33,958 bases of DNA, taken from an uncultured Opitutia bacterium. GTDB lineage: Bacteria > Verrucomicrobiota > Verrucomicrobiia > Opitutales > Opitutaceae. The stretch is taken from NCBI GenBank assembly GCA_903948415.1, contig CAJAYO010000820.1, positions 1-33,958 of the forward strand, given 5' to 3'. Below are positions 22,764 to 31,566 of this stretch, one piece after another (position 1 is the stretch's first letter; every line of letters starts with the position of its first letter). The notes below the pieces were generated by a model. The model saw only the letters and a program-made list of their open reading frames with translations, searched no databases and was not told where the DNA came from. Both the position numbers and the translations under genes were made by a program.

Positions 22764-25286
22764 CTACTTCCAGAGCGGGACAAGTTCGTCTTTTCGGACC
22801 CAGCCGGTCTGGCCGTTTTCGAAGGTGAGTTGCTGCCAGCCGAGGAAGGATTTGGTGACGAGGGCGACGCTGCCGGCGGCGAGCGAGGTCGTTTTCTGGG
22901 TGGTGTCGGCCTCGGTGGGAATCGAGCGCAGGGTGCCTGCGCGCCAGGCGACCACGGCGGAGGCGTCGGCGGCGGGGCCGTAGCTTTGCCAGCCGAGCGC
23001 GGCCGCGATGGCGAGGAGCAGGGCGAGCGGGAGCAGGGCAAAGGCCGCGGCGGCGAGGAGGCGGGAGCGGTGGCCGTAGGCGCGGGCGACGAGGGCGGCG
23101 ACGGCGAGCGCGGCGAGCCAGGCGGCGGCGAGGAGGAGGCGTTGCCAGGTGGCGGGGGACGCGAATTGGGCGAGCGTTTGGCGGGCGGTCGGCCGCAGGA
23201 ACGGGGCGAGCGGGGCGGGGGCGAAGCCGGCTTTTTCGGAGGCGTGGGCGAGGTGCCAGCGGACGGCGGGGTGGGCGGGGTTTTGGACGAAGGCGGCGGC
23301 GGCGTGTGCGGCGGCTTCGCCGGCTTTGTCCTGTTGCGCGAGGGCGAGGGAGAGGTTGTGGTGCGCGGTCCAGTCGGTGGGATGCTGGGCGAGGGTGTCG
23401 CGCCAGAATTTTTCGGCGGCGGAGAATTTGCCGGCGGCATAGTCCGCGGCGGGCGCGGCGGCGCGGAGTGGGTCGGGGAGTGCGAGAGCGAGGAGGAGAA
23501 GGGCGGCGAACGGGAAGAGGTTGCGCGGGAGGAAGAGGCGCAGGGGATTGAAGCCGGGGACGCGTTTCGCGGTGAGGGCGGCCTCGGCGCGGGCGATCCA
23601 ATCGGGGGGGAGATCGGCCTTCGCGCCGTAGAGGGCGCGGTCGCTTTCGAGCCAGAGGGCGGACCAGGCGGCGTCGGCGAGCGCGGTGGCGGGCGGGGCG
23701 GCGTGGCGGAGTTGCCAGAGAACGGCGGTGTCGTGCTGCCAGGCGAGGAGGAGCTGAGCGTTGAGAGCTGAGGGCTGAGAGCCAGAGGCTGAAGCTGGGC
23801 GGAGTTGGGCGAGGGTGGCGGCGAGGCGGGCGCGGGCGTCACGCCGGGGGCGGAGCGGGTCGGTTTGTTGGGCGCGGCGGATGGCGAGCGCGGTCCACCA
23901 AGCGAGCAGGCAGAGGACGGGGGACAGGAGCCCGACGGTCAGGGTGCGAGCGGAGAGCGGCGTGCTGGCGGGGGTGGCGCCGGGCAGCGGGTCGCGCGGA
24001 ATACCGGCGGGGAAGGCGGGCGCCGTGGCTGGCGGTTTCGGGTTGGCGCTGGCGGCGGCGGTGGTGGCCGCGTTGGCGGCGGCAGACGTGGGGTCGGGGG
24101 TTTGGCTGGCGGCGGGGGTGACGTTGAATTGCGGGGCGGCGGGCGCGGTGATGGTGACCGTGGTGCGCGGGGCGGAGACCGTCTTGTAGGTGCCGGTCTT
24201 GGGATCAAAGTAGGCGAAATTGACGGGGCCGAGCGTGTAAGTGCCGGCCTTGGTGGGGACGAGGACGACGTCCTCGGCGAGGGTGACGTCGAAGAGTTTG
24301 CCGTCGGAGGGGGCGCGTTTGGCTTTGGGTTGGACGACCTGGAAATCGTTGGAGACGTCGCGCTGGGGCAGACCGGCGAGGTCGGGCCAGTTGCCGGTGC
24401 CGCTGAGTTCGAGGGTCCACGTGATGGGTTCGCCGACGGCGGCTTTCTCGGGGATGACTTTGGCGACGAGTTTGAACTGGCCGACGGCGCCGCCGAAAGC
24501 GGCGGGCGCGGGCGCGGGGAGGGCGCGGATGGTGAGGGCGGGCCGGGCGGACTCGACGGAGAGGCGTTCGAGGCGCGGGGCCTGGAAGAGGCCGAAGCCG
24601 ACGCTGCCGGTCTGCAGGCGGACGATCTGGGTGACGGGGTTCAGCGTGAGGGCGCCGGGGTTTTTCGCGTAGGCGCGGGTGCGATACACGATGTTGAGCT
24701 TGGCCTCGCCGTTGACGATGCGTTCGCCCGGTTCGGGCTTGGACCAGTCTTCGGCGACCAGCGGGCTGGCGCTCCAGTCGGGGTTGGTTTCGAGCTGGCT
24801 GAAATTGCGGCGGTTGACGTCGAGGGTGTAGAGGAGCGGGAAGACTTCGCCGGCCCAGAGGGTGTTGGTGCCGGGGACGAGTTGGGACGAGGCGGCGGTT
24901 TCGAGGGAGGGATTGCGGGCGGCGCCGGCGGTCTGGAAGGCCGGGACGCGGAGGTCGCCCTTGTCGGTTTTGACGTCGAAGGCGGGGATGGTGACGGGGT
25001 TGTTGGACCGGGCGCGGAGACGATAGGTGAGCTGCACGTAGTCGGTGCGGCGGAAGTTATTGAACTCGGTGCGCGAGCCCTGGCCGGTGAGATCGGCCTG
25101 CACGCCCTCGATGGGCGGGAGGCGCGGTGCGCCGTTGGGCGAGCAGTTCTCGAAGATGAGGACGAGTTCGGCGGGGTCGGCGTCGGAGGGCTCCCAGCGG
25201 ACGGCCTGGGCGTGCGCGCGGGAGGTGCCCAGGGCGCTGAACACAGCGGCGAGGGAGAGAAGGAGGGCGAGGCGGACGAGGCGCAT
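22764..25286 (-). CDS. batD: BatD-BatE fusion: aerotolerance-type envelope protein with TPR and SH3-like parts
   Basis: The protein has 840 residues. A signal peptide ends near residue 27 (AHAQA). A BatD region follows to about residue 430, with immunoglobulin-like beta repeats, e.g. VKTDKGDLRVPAF, GEVFPLLYTLDV and GEPITWTLELSGTGNWPDL. A membrane helix lies at about 445-470. Cytoplasmic or linker sequence and another hydrophobic stretch come next, then TPR-like helices (FWRDTLAQHPTDWTAHHNLS). Two further membrane helices follow, then a C-terminal SH3-like domain (FLGWQQLTFENGQTGWVRKD). TPR plus SH3 is the BatE arrangement, so this is BatD and BatE in one chain. It is last in the moxR/bat operon. 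A CTCAAC-type repeat tract encodes SGSQPSALNAQ in the middle. Confidence 0.88.
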   Translation of the reverse strand: MRLVRLALLLSLAAVFSALGTSRAHAQAVRWEPSDADPAELVLIFENCSPNGAPRLPPIEGVQADLTGQGSRTEFNNFRRTDYVQLTYRLRARSNNPVTIPAFDVKTDKGDLRVPAFQTAGAARNPSLETAASSQLVPGTNTLWAGEVFPLLYTLDVNRRNFSQLETNPDWSASPLVAEDWSKPEPGERIVNGEAKLNIVYRTRAYAKNPGALTLNPVTQIVRLQTGSVGFGLFQAPRLERLSVESARPALTIRALPAPAPAAFGGAVGQFKLVAKVIPEKAAVGEPITWTLELSGTGNWPDLAGLPQRDVSNDFQVVQPKAKRAPSDGKLFDVTLAEDVVLVPTKAGTYTLGPVNFAYFDPKTGTYKTVSAPRTTVTITAPAAPQFNVTPAASQTPDPTSAAANAATTAAASANPKPPATAPAFPAGIPRDPLPGATPASTPLSARTLTVGLLSPVLCLLAWWTALAIRRAQQTDPLRPRRDARARLAATLAQLRPASASGSQPSALNAQLLLAWQHDTAVLWQLRHAAPPATALADAAWSALWLESDRALYGAKADLPPDWIARAEAALTAKRVPGFNPLRLFLPRNLFPFAALLLLALALPDPLRAAAPAADYAAGKFSAAEKFWRDTLAQHPTDWTAHHNLSLALAQQDKAGEAAAHAAAAFVQNPAHPAVRWHLAHASEKAGFAPAPLAPFLRPTARQTLAQFASPATWQRLLLAAAWLAALAVAALVARAYGHRSRLLAAAAFALLPLALLLAIAAALGWQSYGPAADASAVVAWRAGTLRSIPTEADTTQKTTSLAAGSVALVTKSFLGWQQLTFENGQTGWVRKDELVPLWK
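23757..23800 (-). repeat. CTCAAC-type simple repeat inside the batD-like gene
   Basis: On the minus strand the tract reads TCAGCC-, CTCAGC- and CTCAAC-like heptamers and encodes SGSQPSALNAQ in frame. It resembles the intergenic tract at 20400-20512, and its in-frame presence suggests a late insertion into a tolerant linker. Confidence 0.45.
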
Positions 25287-25326
25287 GGGCGTGGTTCTAG
25301 TTCGCGTTTAACGTGAGCCCTGAATC

Positions 25327-25346
25327 GCCTGCAAGCAGGCTCCTAC
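25327..25346. repeat. REP-like singlet palindrome between batB and batD
   Basis: GCCTGC-AA-GCAGGC followed by TCCTAC. It shares the GC..GCAAGC..GC-N-(C)CTAC pattern with the right half of the doublet at 21821-21841. It lies in the 99-base gap inside the bat operon and could modulate expression of batD relative to the genes above it. Confidence 0.65.
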
Positions 25347-25385
25347 CGCCGGGCCGGTTGGTATCATCGTGAACGCGCATGGGTG

Positions 25386-27284
25386 TTACCAATCTTTGCC
25401 CTTGGTTTTCACCCCGGGCTTTTTTTCACCTTCCATGAGTTGGAAGAGGTGGGCGGGAGAGTCTTGGCTGCGAAGCTGCTCGAGTTTCTGGAGCGGGAGC
25501 GCGAGGGAGGGATCGGCGGGGGGTTGGTCGGCTTCCTTTTTTTCGGGCGTGCCGCCGACTTTTTGGGTGCCGGGGTCTTCCGGCGGGGGCGGGGGCGGCG
25601 GCTCGTTTTTCTTCATGTCGCCGAACGCGGATTCACCCCGCTTGGACGGGTCGTCTTGGTCCTGCGGCTGCTGGTCCTGTTTCTTTTGTTCGTCGGACTT
25701 TTCCGGCGGCGAGTCTTTGGGGTCTTTGGACGGCTCCGGCTGGTCGGATTTTTTCTGATCCTGGTTTTTCTGATTTTGGTCTTTTTGGTCCTGTTTATCT
25801 TTTTGGTCCTGCTGGTCTTTGTCGTCCTGCTTTTGCTGCTCCTGTTTTTGCTCTTCGGATTTTTTGAGGAGCGCCTCGAGTTCTTCGCGGAGCTTGGACC
25901 AGTCGGCGGTTTTAGGATCGAGTTGGGCGCCGGCGGCGACGGCGGCGAGGGCGTCGCGGACGGGGCCCTCGGGGATGGGTTGTTGTTCGGATTGGAGGCG
26001 GCCGCCCCACGTGACGGTTTCGCGGCCGAGTTCGGCCCAGTCGCGGGCGGTGCGGGATTCGGCGGCGGCGACGCGGCCGACGATTTTGGCGAGGGCTTCG
26101 GAGGCGGGGGCGGCCGGGGGCGGCGATGCGGGGGCGGGCTTGGTGGCCGGCGTGCCGGGCGGGATAATGGCGAAGGCGGAGGGGAGAATGAGGCAGGAAA
26201 GCAGGAGCAGCGCAGCGAGGGTGGCGGCAGCGGGCGGGCGGGGCGCCCGGGTTGCCGCGGTGAGCGTGAGGTTGCGGGGGCGGGGGCGCACGGGGAATTC
26301 GGCGTAGAAACTGACGAGGAGGCACCAGAGACCGAGGGCGAGGGGCCACTGGAAACGTTCGGCGAGGCGGATCGTGTTTTTTTCGAGGAAGCGGCCTTTC
26401 TGGCCGGCTTCGACGGTTTCCTTGACGAGGCCGGCGAGGTCGAGCCAGCCGCTGGCGTCGCGGTAGACGCCGCCGGTGGCGGTGGCGAGTTCCTGGAGCG
26501 TGGCGCTTTCGAGTTTGGAGAGGACGACGGCGCCGCGTTCGTCTTTGATGAAGCCGCCGGTGCCGTCGGGAATCATCGCGCCGCCCGGCGTGCCGACGCC
26601 CAGGCCGAGGACGCGGATGTTTTTCGCCTTCAGATCGTCGATGCGGGGCTTCCAGTTCTCGTCGGTGGCCTCGCCGTCGCTGAGGATGACGAGGAAGCGG
26701 TCGGCGGCGTTGGTGCTGCCGAAGGCCTGGAGGGAGGCGTCGAGCAGGGCGCGGTAGTTGGTGCCGCCCTCGGGCAGAAATTCGGGGCCGAGGGCGGGGA
26801 GGAATTCGCGGAGGATTTCGTAGTCGGCGCTGAGGGGGCTCTGGAGAAAGGAGGTGCCGGAGAAAACGACGAGGCCGACGCGTTCGCCCTCGAGTTTTTC
26901 GAGGAGGGACTGGATGAGGAGTTTGGCGCGTTCGAGGCGCGACGGTTTGACGTCGGGGGTGAGCATCGAACGGGAGAGATCGATCGCGAGAAGGATTTCG
27001 CGGGACTGGTCGAAGACGGGTTCCTCGAGGCGGCCGTATTGGGGGCGGGCGAGGGCGGTGAGCGCGAGCGCGAGGCCGGCGGCGAGCCAGAAGCGCGGCC
27101 GCGCCGCGCGCGGGGAGGGCTGGGCGTGGGGGGTGGCGAGGGTCAGCGCGTGGGCGCCGGCTTCGGCGCGGAGGATCTTCGGGTGCACCACGCCGGCGCG
27201 GCGACGACGGTGGGTGAGTTCCCAGGCGAGGAGCGCGACGGGGGCGAGGAGGAGCCAGAGAAGTTCGGGGGTGGCGAAGGTCAT
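25386..27284 (-). CDS. batB: BatB-BatC-like fusion: membrane VWA protein with long charged tail
   Basis: The protein has 632 residues. The N-terminal membrane helix (LLWLLLAPVALLAW) and a second near residue 70 are followed by a von Willebrand factor A domain at about 95-290. The MIDAS motif is AIDLSRSM (Asp102, Ser104, Ser106), with SDGEATD further on. Two more hydrophobic helices lie near 315-335 and 355-378. From about 380 on is a BatC-like extension. Its centre (about 450-560) is almost only Gln, Lys, Asp and Glu (e.g. EEQKQEQQKQDDKDQQDQ), followed by a Pro-rich run. In other bacteria the tail belongs to a separate BatC/TPR protein. The start overlaps the batA stop (ATGA). It likely works with BatA and the MoxR ATPase at the inner membrane. 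Confidence 0.9.
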   Translation of the reverse strand: MTFATPELLWLLLAPVALLAWELTHRRRRAGVVHPKILRAEAGAHALTLATPHAQPSPRAARPRFWLAAGLALALTALARPQYGRLEEPVFDQSREILLAIDLSRSMLTPDVKPSRLERAKLLIQSLLEKLEGERVGLVVFSGTSFLQSPLSADYEILREFLPALGPEFLPEGGTNYRALLDASLQAFGSTNAADRFLVILSDGEATDENWKPRIDDLKAKNIRVLGLGVGTPGGAMIPDGTGGFIKDERGAVVLSKLESATLQELATATGGVYRDASGWLDLAGLVKETVEAGQKGRFLEKNTIRLAERFQWPLALGLWCLLVSFYAEFPVRPRPRNLTLTAATRAPRPPAAATLAALLLLSCLILPSAFAIIPPGTPATKPAPASPPPAAPASEALAKIVGRVAAAESRTARDWAELGRETVTWGGRLQSEQQPIPEGPVRDALAAVAAGAQLDPKTADWSKLREELEALLKKSEEQKQEQQKQDDKDQQDQKDKQDQKDQNQKNQDQKKSDQPEPSKDPKDSPPEKSDEQKKQDQQPQDQDDPSKRGESAFGDMKKNEPPPPPPPEDPGTQKVGGTPEKKEADQPPADPSLALPLQKLEQLRSQDSPAHLFQLMEGEKKPGVKTKGKDW

Positions 27285-28342
27285 CGGGAGGAGGCGAGGG
27301 CCGAACCGCGCGGCGCGACGGCGCCGGCGGGAGCGGGACGCGAGCCGAGCGCGCGGGAGAACAGCGCCGCGAGGGCGAGGGCGGCGAGGCCGGGGGCGGC
27401 GAGCCACCAAAAGAGTTCGGTGGTGATGAGGTAGCTCTTGGACTGAAATTCGATTTTTTGGGCGCGGTCGATGGCCTTAAAGGCGGCCTCGACGGTATCG
27501 GTGTCGGCGGCGCGGAAGAATTTTCCGCCGGTTTCTTCGGCGATGACGCGGAGGGCGGCCTCGTCGAGGTCGGAGAGGACCATGCGGCGGCCGATGCGGC
27601 GGTTGTTGGCGTCGAAGACGGGCATGGGGACGTAGCCGTCTTTGCCGGCGCCGATCGTGTAGACGGGGATGCCGCGGGCCTTGGCGAGGGCCGTGGCCTG
27701 CTCGGGAGTCATCGCGCCGCTATTGTTCACGCCGTCGGTGAGGAGGACGACGAAGGCGCCCTGGCGCCGGCCGCCGGCCTCGCGTTTGGCCTGTTCGAGG
27801 CGGGTGAGCGCGACGCCAAGGCCGTCGCCGATGGCGGTGCCGTTTTCGAGCATGCCGAGTTTGAGGCGCTCGAGTTGGCGGGAGAGCCAGTCGTGGTCGA
27901 AGGTGAGCGGGGCCATCGTGTAAGCGCGGCCGGAGAAGAGGACGACGCCGATGCGGTCGGAGGGGCGCTGGTCGATGAAGGCCTGGATGACGGGCTTGAT
28001 GGCCTGGAGGCGATTGATGGCCTCGCCGTTTTTCTCGTAGTCCTCGGCGAGCATGGAGCCGGAGAGGTCGACGGAGAGCATGATGTCGTAGCCCTGGGAG
28101 CGGACCTCGCGTTTGTCTTCGACGCGTTGGGGGCGGGCGAGGGCGACGACGAGGAGGACGAGGCCGAGGAGCGCGAGGCCGACGGGCCAGCGGGAAGGGG
28201 CGGAGAGCGAAGGGCGATGCCAGGCGGCGGCGAAGGGCACGAGCAAAACGGGCACGCGGCGGCGGCCGCGCAGCCAGAGGACCAGCGGGAGGGCGAGGAG
28301 GGCGAGGAACCAGAGCGGGTCGTGGAAAGCGAGGTGGCCCAT
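27281..28342 (-). CDS. batA: BatA: membrane-anchored VWA protein
   Basis: The protein has 353 residues. Its N-terminal helix (LWFLALLALPLVLWLRG) and a second near residue 65 (LALLGLVLLVVALARPQ) flank a loop. The VWA domain covers about 85-290 and has an intact MIDAS, SVDLSGSMLAEDY, with GTAIGDGLGVALTRL and LLTDGVNNSG. A C-terminal helix (LFWWLAAPGLAALALAALF) returns to the membrane. BatA proteins are divalent-metal-dependent protein-binding modules linked to oxidative-stress tolerance in Bacteroides and Leptospira. The stop overlaps the batB start; the upstream DUF58 gene ends 6 bases before this start. Confidence 0.93.
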   Translation of the reverse strand: MGHLAFHDPLWFLALLALPLVLWLRGRRRVPVLLVPFAAAWHRPSLSAPSRWPVGLALLGLVLLVVALARPQRVEDKREVRSQGYDIMLSVDLSGSMLAEDYEKNGEAINRLQAIKPVIQAFIDQRPSDRIGVVLFSGRAYTMAPLTFDHDWLSRQLERLKLGMLENGTAIGDGLGVALTRLEQAKREAGGRRQGAFVVLLTDGVNNSGAMTPEQATALAKARGIPVYTIGAGKDGYVPMPVFDANNRRIGRRMVLSDLDEAALRVIAEETGGKFFRAADTDTVEAAFKAIDRAQKIEFQSKSYLITTELFWWLAAPGLAALALAALFSRALGSRPAPAGAVAPRGSALASSR

Positions 28343-28348
28343 GGTCGT

Positions 28349-29269
28349 TCAGCGGCGGCTGCCCGTTCTCATGCGGGCGTGGAAGAAACGGACGAGGGCG
28401 TCGAGGCGGTTTTGCTCGGTGCCGACGACGAGGCGGCTCAGGGCGTCGGGGAAGAGGGTGGTCCAGGCGTCCTCGCGTTGGCGGCACCACGTGGCGTGGG
28501 CGGCGCGTTCGGCGGAGTTGCCGTCGAGGGTGACGAGGCGGCCGGAGGTGGGGTCGTAGGCGGCGAAGGCTTCGCCGTCGGGCAGGGCCCGCTCCCACGG
28601 ATCGTCGACGCGGAAGCCCATGGTTTGGTAGCGGCGTTGGAGGACGGTCCAGCCGTCGGGCAGGTCGCGGGGGGGGAAGTCGCCGAGCCAGAGGAGCACG
28701 CTGTGTTTCGGGGCGGCGCGGGCGAGGAAGCGCCAGGGCATCTCGGGGGCGGGATCGGTGGGCGCGGGCGCGGGGCGGGCGAGCAGCGAGGCGGCGGCGT
28801 GCATGATCTGGCCGCGGCCGCGGACGGGTTCGCGGACGATTTTGCCCCCGGGGCCGGCGTAGACGAAGCCGACGCGGTCGCGGTTGACGGCGCCGAGGAG
28901 CATGACGAGGCCGGCGAGTTCGAGGAGGGCCTCGCGCTTGGATTGCGCGCCGGAACCGAAGGAGAGCGAGGGGGAGTCTTCGAAGACGACGAGGAGGGTG
29001 ACCTCGCGTTCTTCGACGAATTTCTTGCGGTAGGCCTCGCCGAGGCGGGCGGTGACGTTCCAGTCGATGTCGCGGACGTCGTCGCCGAACTCGTATTTGA
29101 CGACTTGGTCGAACTCCATGCCGCGGCCGCGGAAGGCGGAGCGGTATTCGCCGCTGAGGACGTTTTCGACGGCGTGGCGGACGCGCCACTCGAGTTGGCG
29201 CAGGAGGGCCAACGGCGAAGCGGCGGGCGCGGGGGCGGAGGCCGGGGGAGTGGGGGAGAGGAGAGCCAA
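28349..29269 (-). CDS. DUF58 domain protein of the MoxR/Bat operon
   Basis: The protein has 306 residues. The DUF58 signature is clear: SGEYRSAFRGRGMEFDQVV, then DDVRDIDWNVTAR and a VEEREVTLLVVFEDSPSL strand with a VWA-like MIDAS remnant (D-x-S-x-S). There is no membrane helix, so it is cytoplasmic. DUF58 genes regularly follow moxR and precede the VWA genes, and the product is thought to be part of the MoxR-AAA/VWA chaperone complex. The gap to moxR is 65 bases and the gap to batA is 6, in keeping with one operon. The first 20 residues are Ala/Pro-rich and poorly conserved, so the start is not certain. Confidence 0.92.
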   Translation of the reverse strand: MALLSPTPPASAPAPAASPLALLRQLEWRVRHAVENVLSGEYRSAFRGRGMEFDQVVKYEFGDDVRDIDWNVTARLGEAYRKKFVEEREVTLLVVFEDSPSLSFGSGAQSKREALLELAGLVMLLGAVNRDRVGFVYAGPGGKIVREPVRGRGQIMHAAASLLARPAPAPTDPAPEMPWRFLARAAPKHSVLLWLGDFPPRDLPDGWTVLQRRYQTMGFRVDDPWERALPDGEAFAAYDPTSGRLVTLDGNSAERAAHATWCRQREDAWTTLFPDALSRLVVGTEQNRLDALVRFFHARMRTGSRR

Positions 29270-29334
29270 GGCGGGCGGAGCGGCGGGAGCGCGGGGGCCA
29301 GACGGGAGATGAAGCGAAAGAGGAACGAGAACGA

Positions 29335-30300
<966 letters not shown>

Positions 30301-30368
30301 GAGAGGGAAAGTGAAAGGGAGAGGGAAAGTGAACGGGAACGTGAAAGGGAGAGGGAACGTGAAAGGGC
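30301..30368 (-). repeat. Simple-sequence tract in the moxR leader
   Basis: The plus strand is almost pure purine with T: GTGAAAGGGAGAGGGAA occurs exactly at 30311-30327 and 30341-30357 (period 30), with partial copies around them. On the mRNA this is a pyrimidine-rich leader abutting the moxR ATG, with no Shine-Dalgarno sequence. It could vary in length between strains. Confidence 0.7.
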
Positions 30369-30443
30369 GAACGCGGTGAGGGACGCGGCGGCGTTTGACT
30401 CGGGGACCGAAGAATAGTTTCCCTAAGAGCAAACGGGGCGACG

Positions 30444-30842
30444 ATGGCTTTACCAACTCAAATTGAAGAAAGACTCCGGGCTCTCGGCGTGCGCGTCGCG
30501 GACGTGGAGGAGAAGTTTGTGCGCGGGACGGGGCCGGGCGGGCAGAAAATCAACAAAACCAGCAGCACGGTGTGGCTGCGGCACGGGCCGACGGGCGTCG
30601 AGGTGCGGTGTCAACGGGAGCGCTCGCAGGCGGTGAACCGCGAGGTGGCGTGGGCGGAGTTGTGCGCGAAGCTGGAGGCGCGGACGCGGGTGGCGAAAGC
30701 GGCGGTCGTCGATGCGCGGGAAGAGGCGCGGCGGCGGACGCGGCAAAAATCGCGCGGGCAGAAGGTGCGGATGATCCAGACGAAAAAACACCGCGCCGGG
30801 CACAAGGCCAAGCGCGGGCGGGTGGGCGGGGACGGGTGGTGA
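30444..30842 (+). CDS. Release-factor-like GGQ protein (ArfB/YaeJ-type ribosome rescue)
   Basis: The protein has 132 residues. The class I release-factor catalytic domain is present with the GGQ motif at Gly32-Gly33-Gln34 (RGTGPGGQKINKTSST). There is no codon-recognition domain. A basic C-terminal tail (about residues 95-132, rich in Arg and Lys: RRRTRQKSRGQK, KKHRAGHKAKRGR) follows. This layout matches stand-alone peptidyl-tRNA hydrolases such as ArfB/YaeJ and the C12orf65-like group, which free stalled ribosomes. It is divergent from moxR, so the promoter and the purine-rich repeat of moxR share the 143-base gap. Confidence 0.9.
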   Translation: MALPTQIEERLRALGVRVADVEEKFVRGTGPGGQKINKTSSTVWLRHGPTGVEVRCQRERSQAVNREVAWAELCAKLEARTRVAKAAVVDAREEARRRTRQKSRGQKVRMIQTKKHRAGHKAKRGRVGGDGW

Positions 30843-30895
30843 GGGAAGGAACGATTGGCTTTGCCGAGGCCCGGGAAAGCGTTTTCGTTTCAAGC

Positions 30896-31090
30896 ATGGA
30901 TTCGGCGGAAAAAATATTCGAGGAGGCCCGGCGGGCGGGGATCGATCTGAATCTGGTGGATCTTAAACTGGAAATGACCCCGGAGGAGCGCGTGACGAAC
31001 CACGATTCTGCGTTGCAACTCATGTTGGCGCTAAGGGAAGCCAGAAACAGCCGTGACGAATTTACAGCTATTGCTTCAGCGGCTGAGTGA
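30896..31090 (+). CDS. Small protein coupled to a nucleotidyltransferase gene
   Basis: The protein has 64 residues, soluble and helical. It reads AEKIFEEARRAGIDLNLVDL, then EMTPEERVTNHDSALQLMLA. I recall similar proteins of this size (with the pattern LTPEER-x-x-x-H-x-x-A-L) next to nucleotidyltransferase genes in other bacteria, but no function is known to me. The next gene starts inside its 3' end (38-base overlap), so the two are translationally coupled, as in toxin-antitoxin or regulator/enzyme pairs. The ATG at 30896 is preceded by the stop of the release-factor-like gene, 54 bases before. Confidence 0.7.
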   Translation: MDSAEKIFEEARRAGIDLNLVDLKLEMTPEERVTNHDSALQLMLALREARNSRDEFTAIASAAE

Positions 31091-31538
31091 CGGCGGGATC
31101 GAGTTTGTCGTGATCGGTGGGTTCGCCGGAATCCTGCACGGCTCGTCGATGGTTACCGACGACTTGGACGTCTGTGCCGTGTTGACCGGCGAAAATATCG
31201 AAAAAATTCGGGCGGCGCTCAAAGATTTGAAACCGGTGCATCGGATGACCCATGGCCGACTTTCGTTTCTGGACCATCCGGCCAGCGGGCAGGCGATGGA
31301 GAACCTTTATTTGAAGACGGATGCGGGCGTCGTCGATGTGCTGTCGTCCGTGCTCGGTGTGGGCGAATTTGCCCGCCTGCGGGCGGAGGCGGTGGAAATC
31401 GATTTGTTCGGCCGGCGTGTGGCGGTGATGTCGTTACGCGATCTGATCGTGGCGAAGGAGGCCTGTGGGCGTGAAAAGGATTTGCTGACGGCGAAGGAGT
31501 TGCGGGCGATTGAGGCGAAACAAGCCCAGCGGAAGTAA
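31053..31538 (+). CDS. Nucleotidyltransferase-fold protein of a two-gene module
   Basis: The protein has 161 residues from a GTG start. The nucleotidyltransferase core is FVVIGGFAGILHGSSMVTDD, then LDV: a GG-x(n)-D-x-D-like arrangement with the catalytic acidic pair (D-D-L-D) typical of the AbiEii/DUF6036-like group. An additional acidic strand follows at VVDVLSSV. The C-terminus has SLRDLIVAKEACGREKD, also seen in these families, where an R/K-x-K-D segment ends the fold. Such proteins can modify tRNA or partner proteins (MenT, AbiEii) or be antitoxins. Which role applies is not shown by the sequence. It overlaps the 64-residue gene by 38 bases. Confidence 0.85.
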   Translation: MTNLQLLLQRLSDGGIEFVVIGGFAGILHGSSMVTDDLDVCAVLTGENIEKIRAALKDLKPVHRMTHGRLSFLDHPASGQAMENLYLKTDAGVVDVLSSVLGVGEFARLRAEAVEIDLFGRRVAVMSLRDLIVAKEACGREKDLLTAKELRAIEAKQAQRK

Positions 31539-31566
31539 GCGAAGCCCATGCGGCGTGTCGCTGCCC

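Noticed and set aside
30301-30456. N-terminal extension of MoxR through the FTFPLP repeats
   Set aside because: It would begin with a non-ATG codon inside the divergent release-factor-like gene and translate a simple repeat; the ATG at 30300 gives the normal MoxR start.
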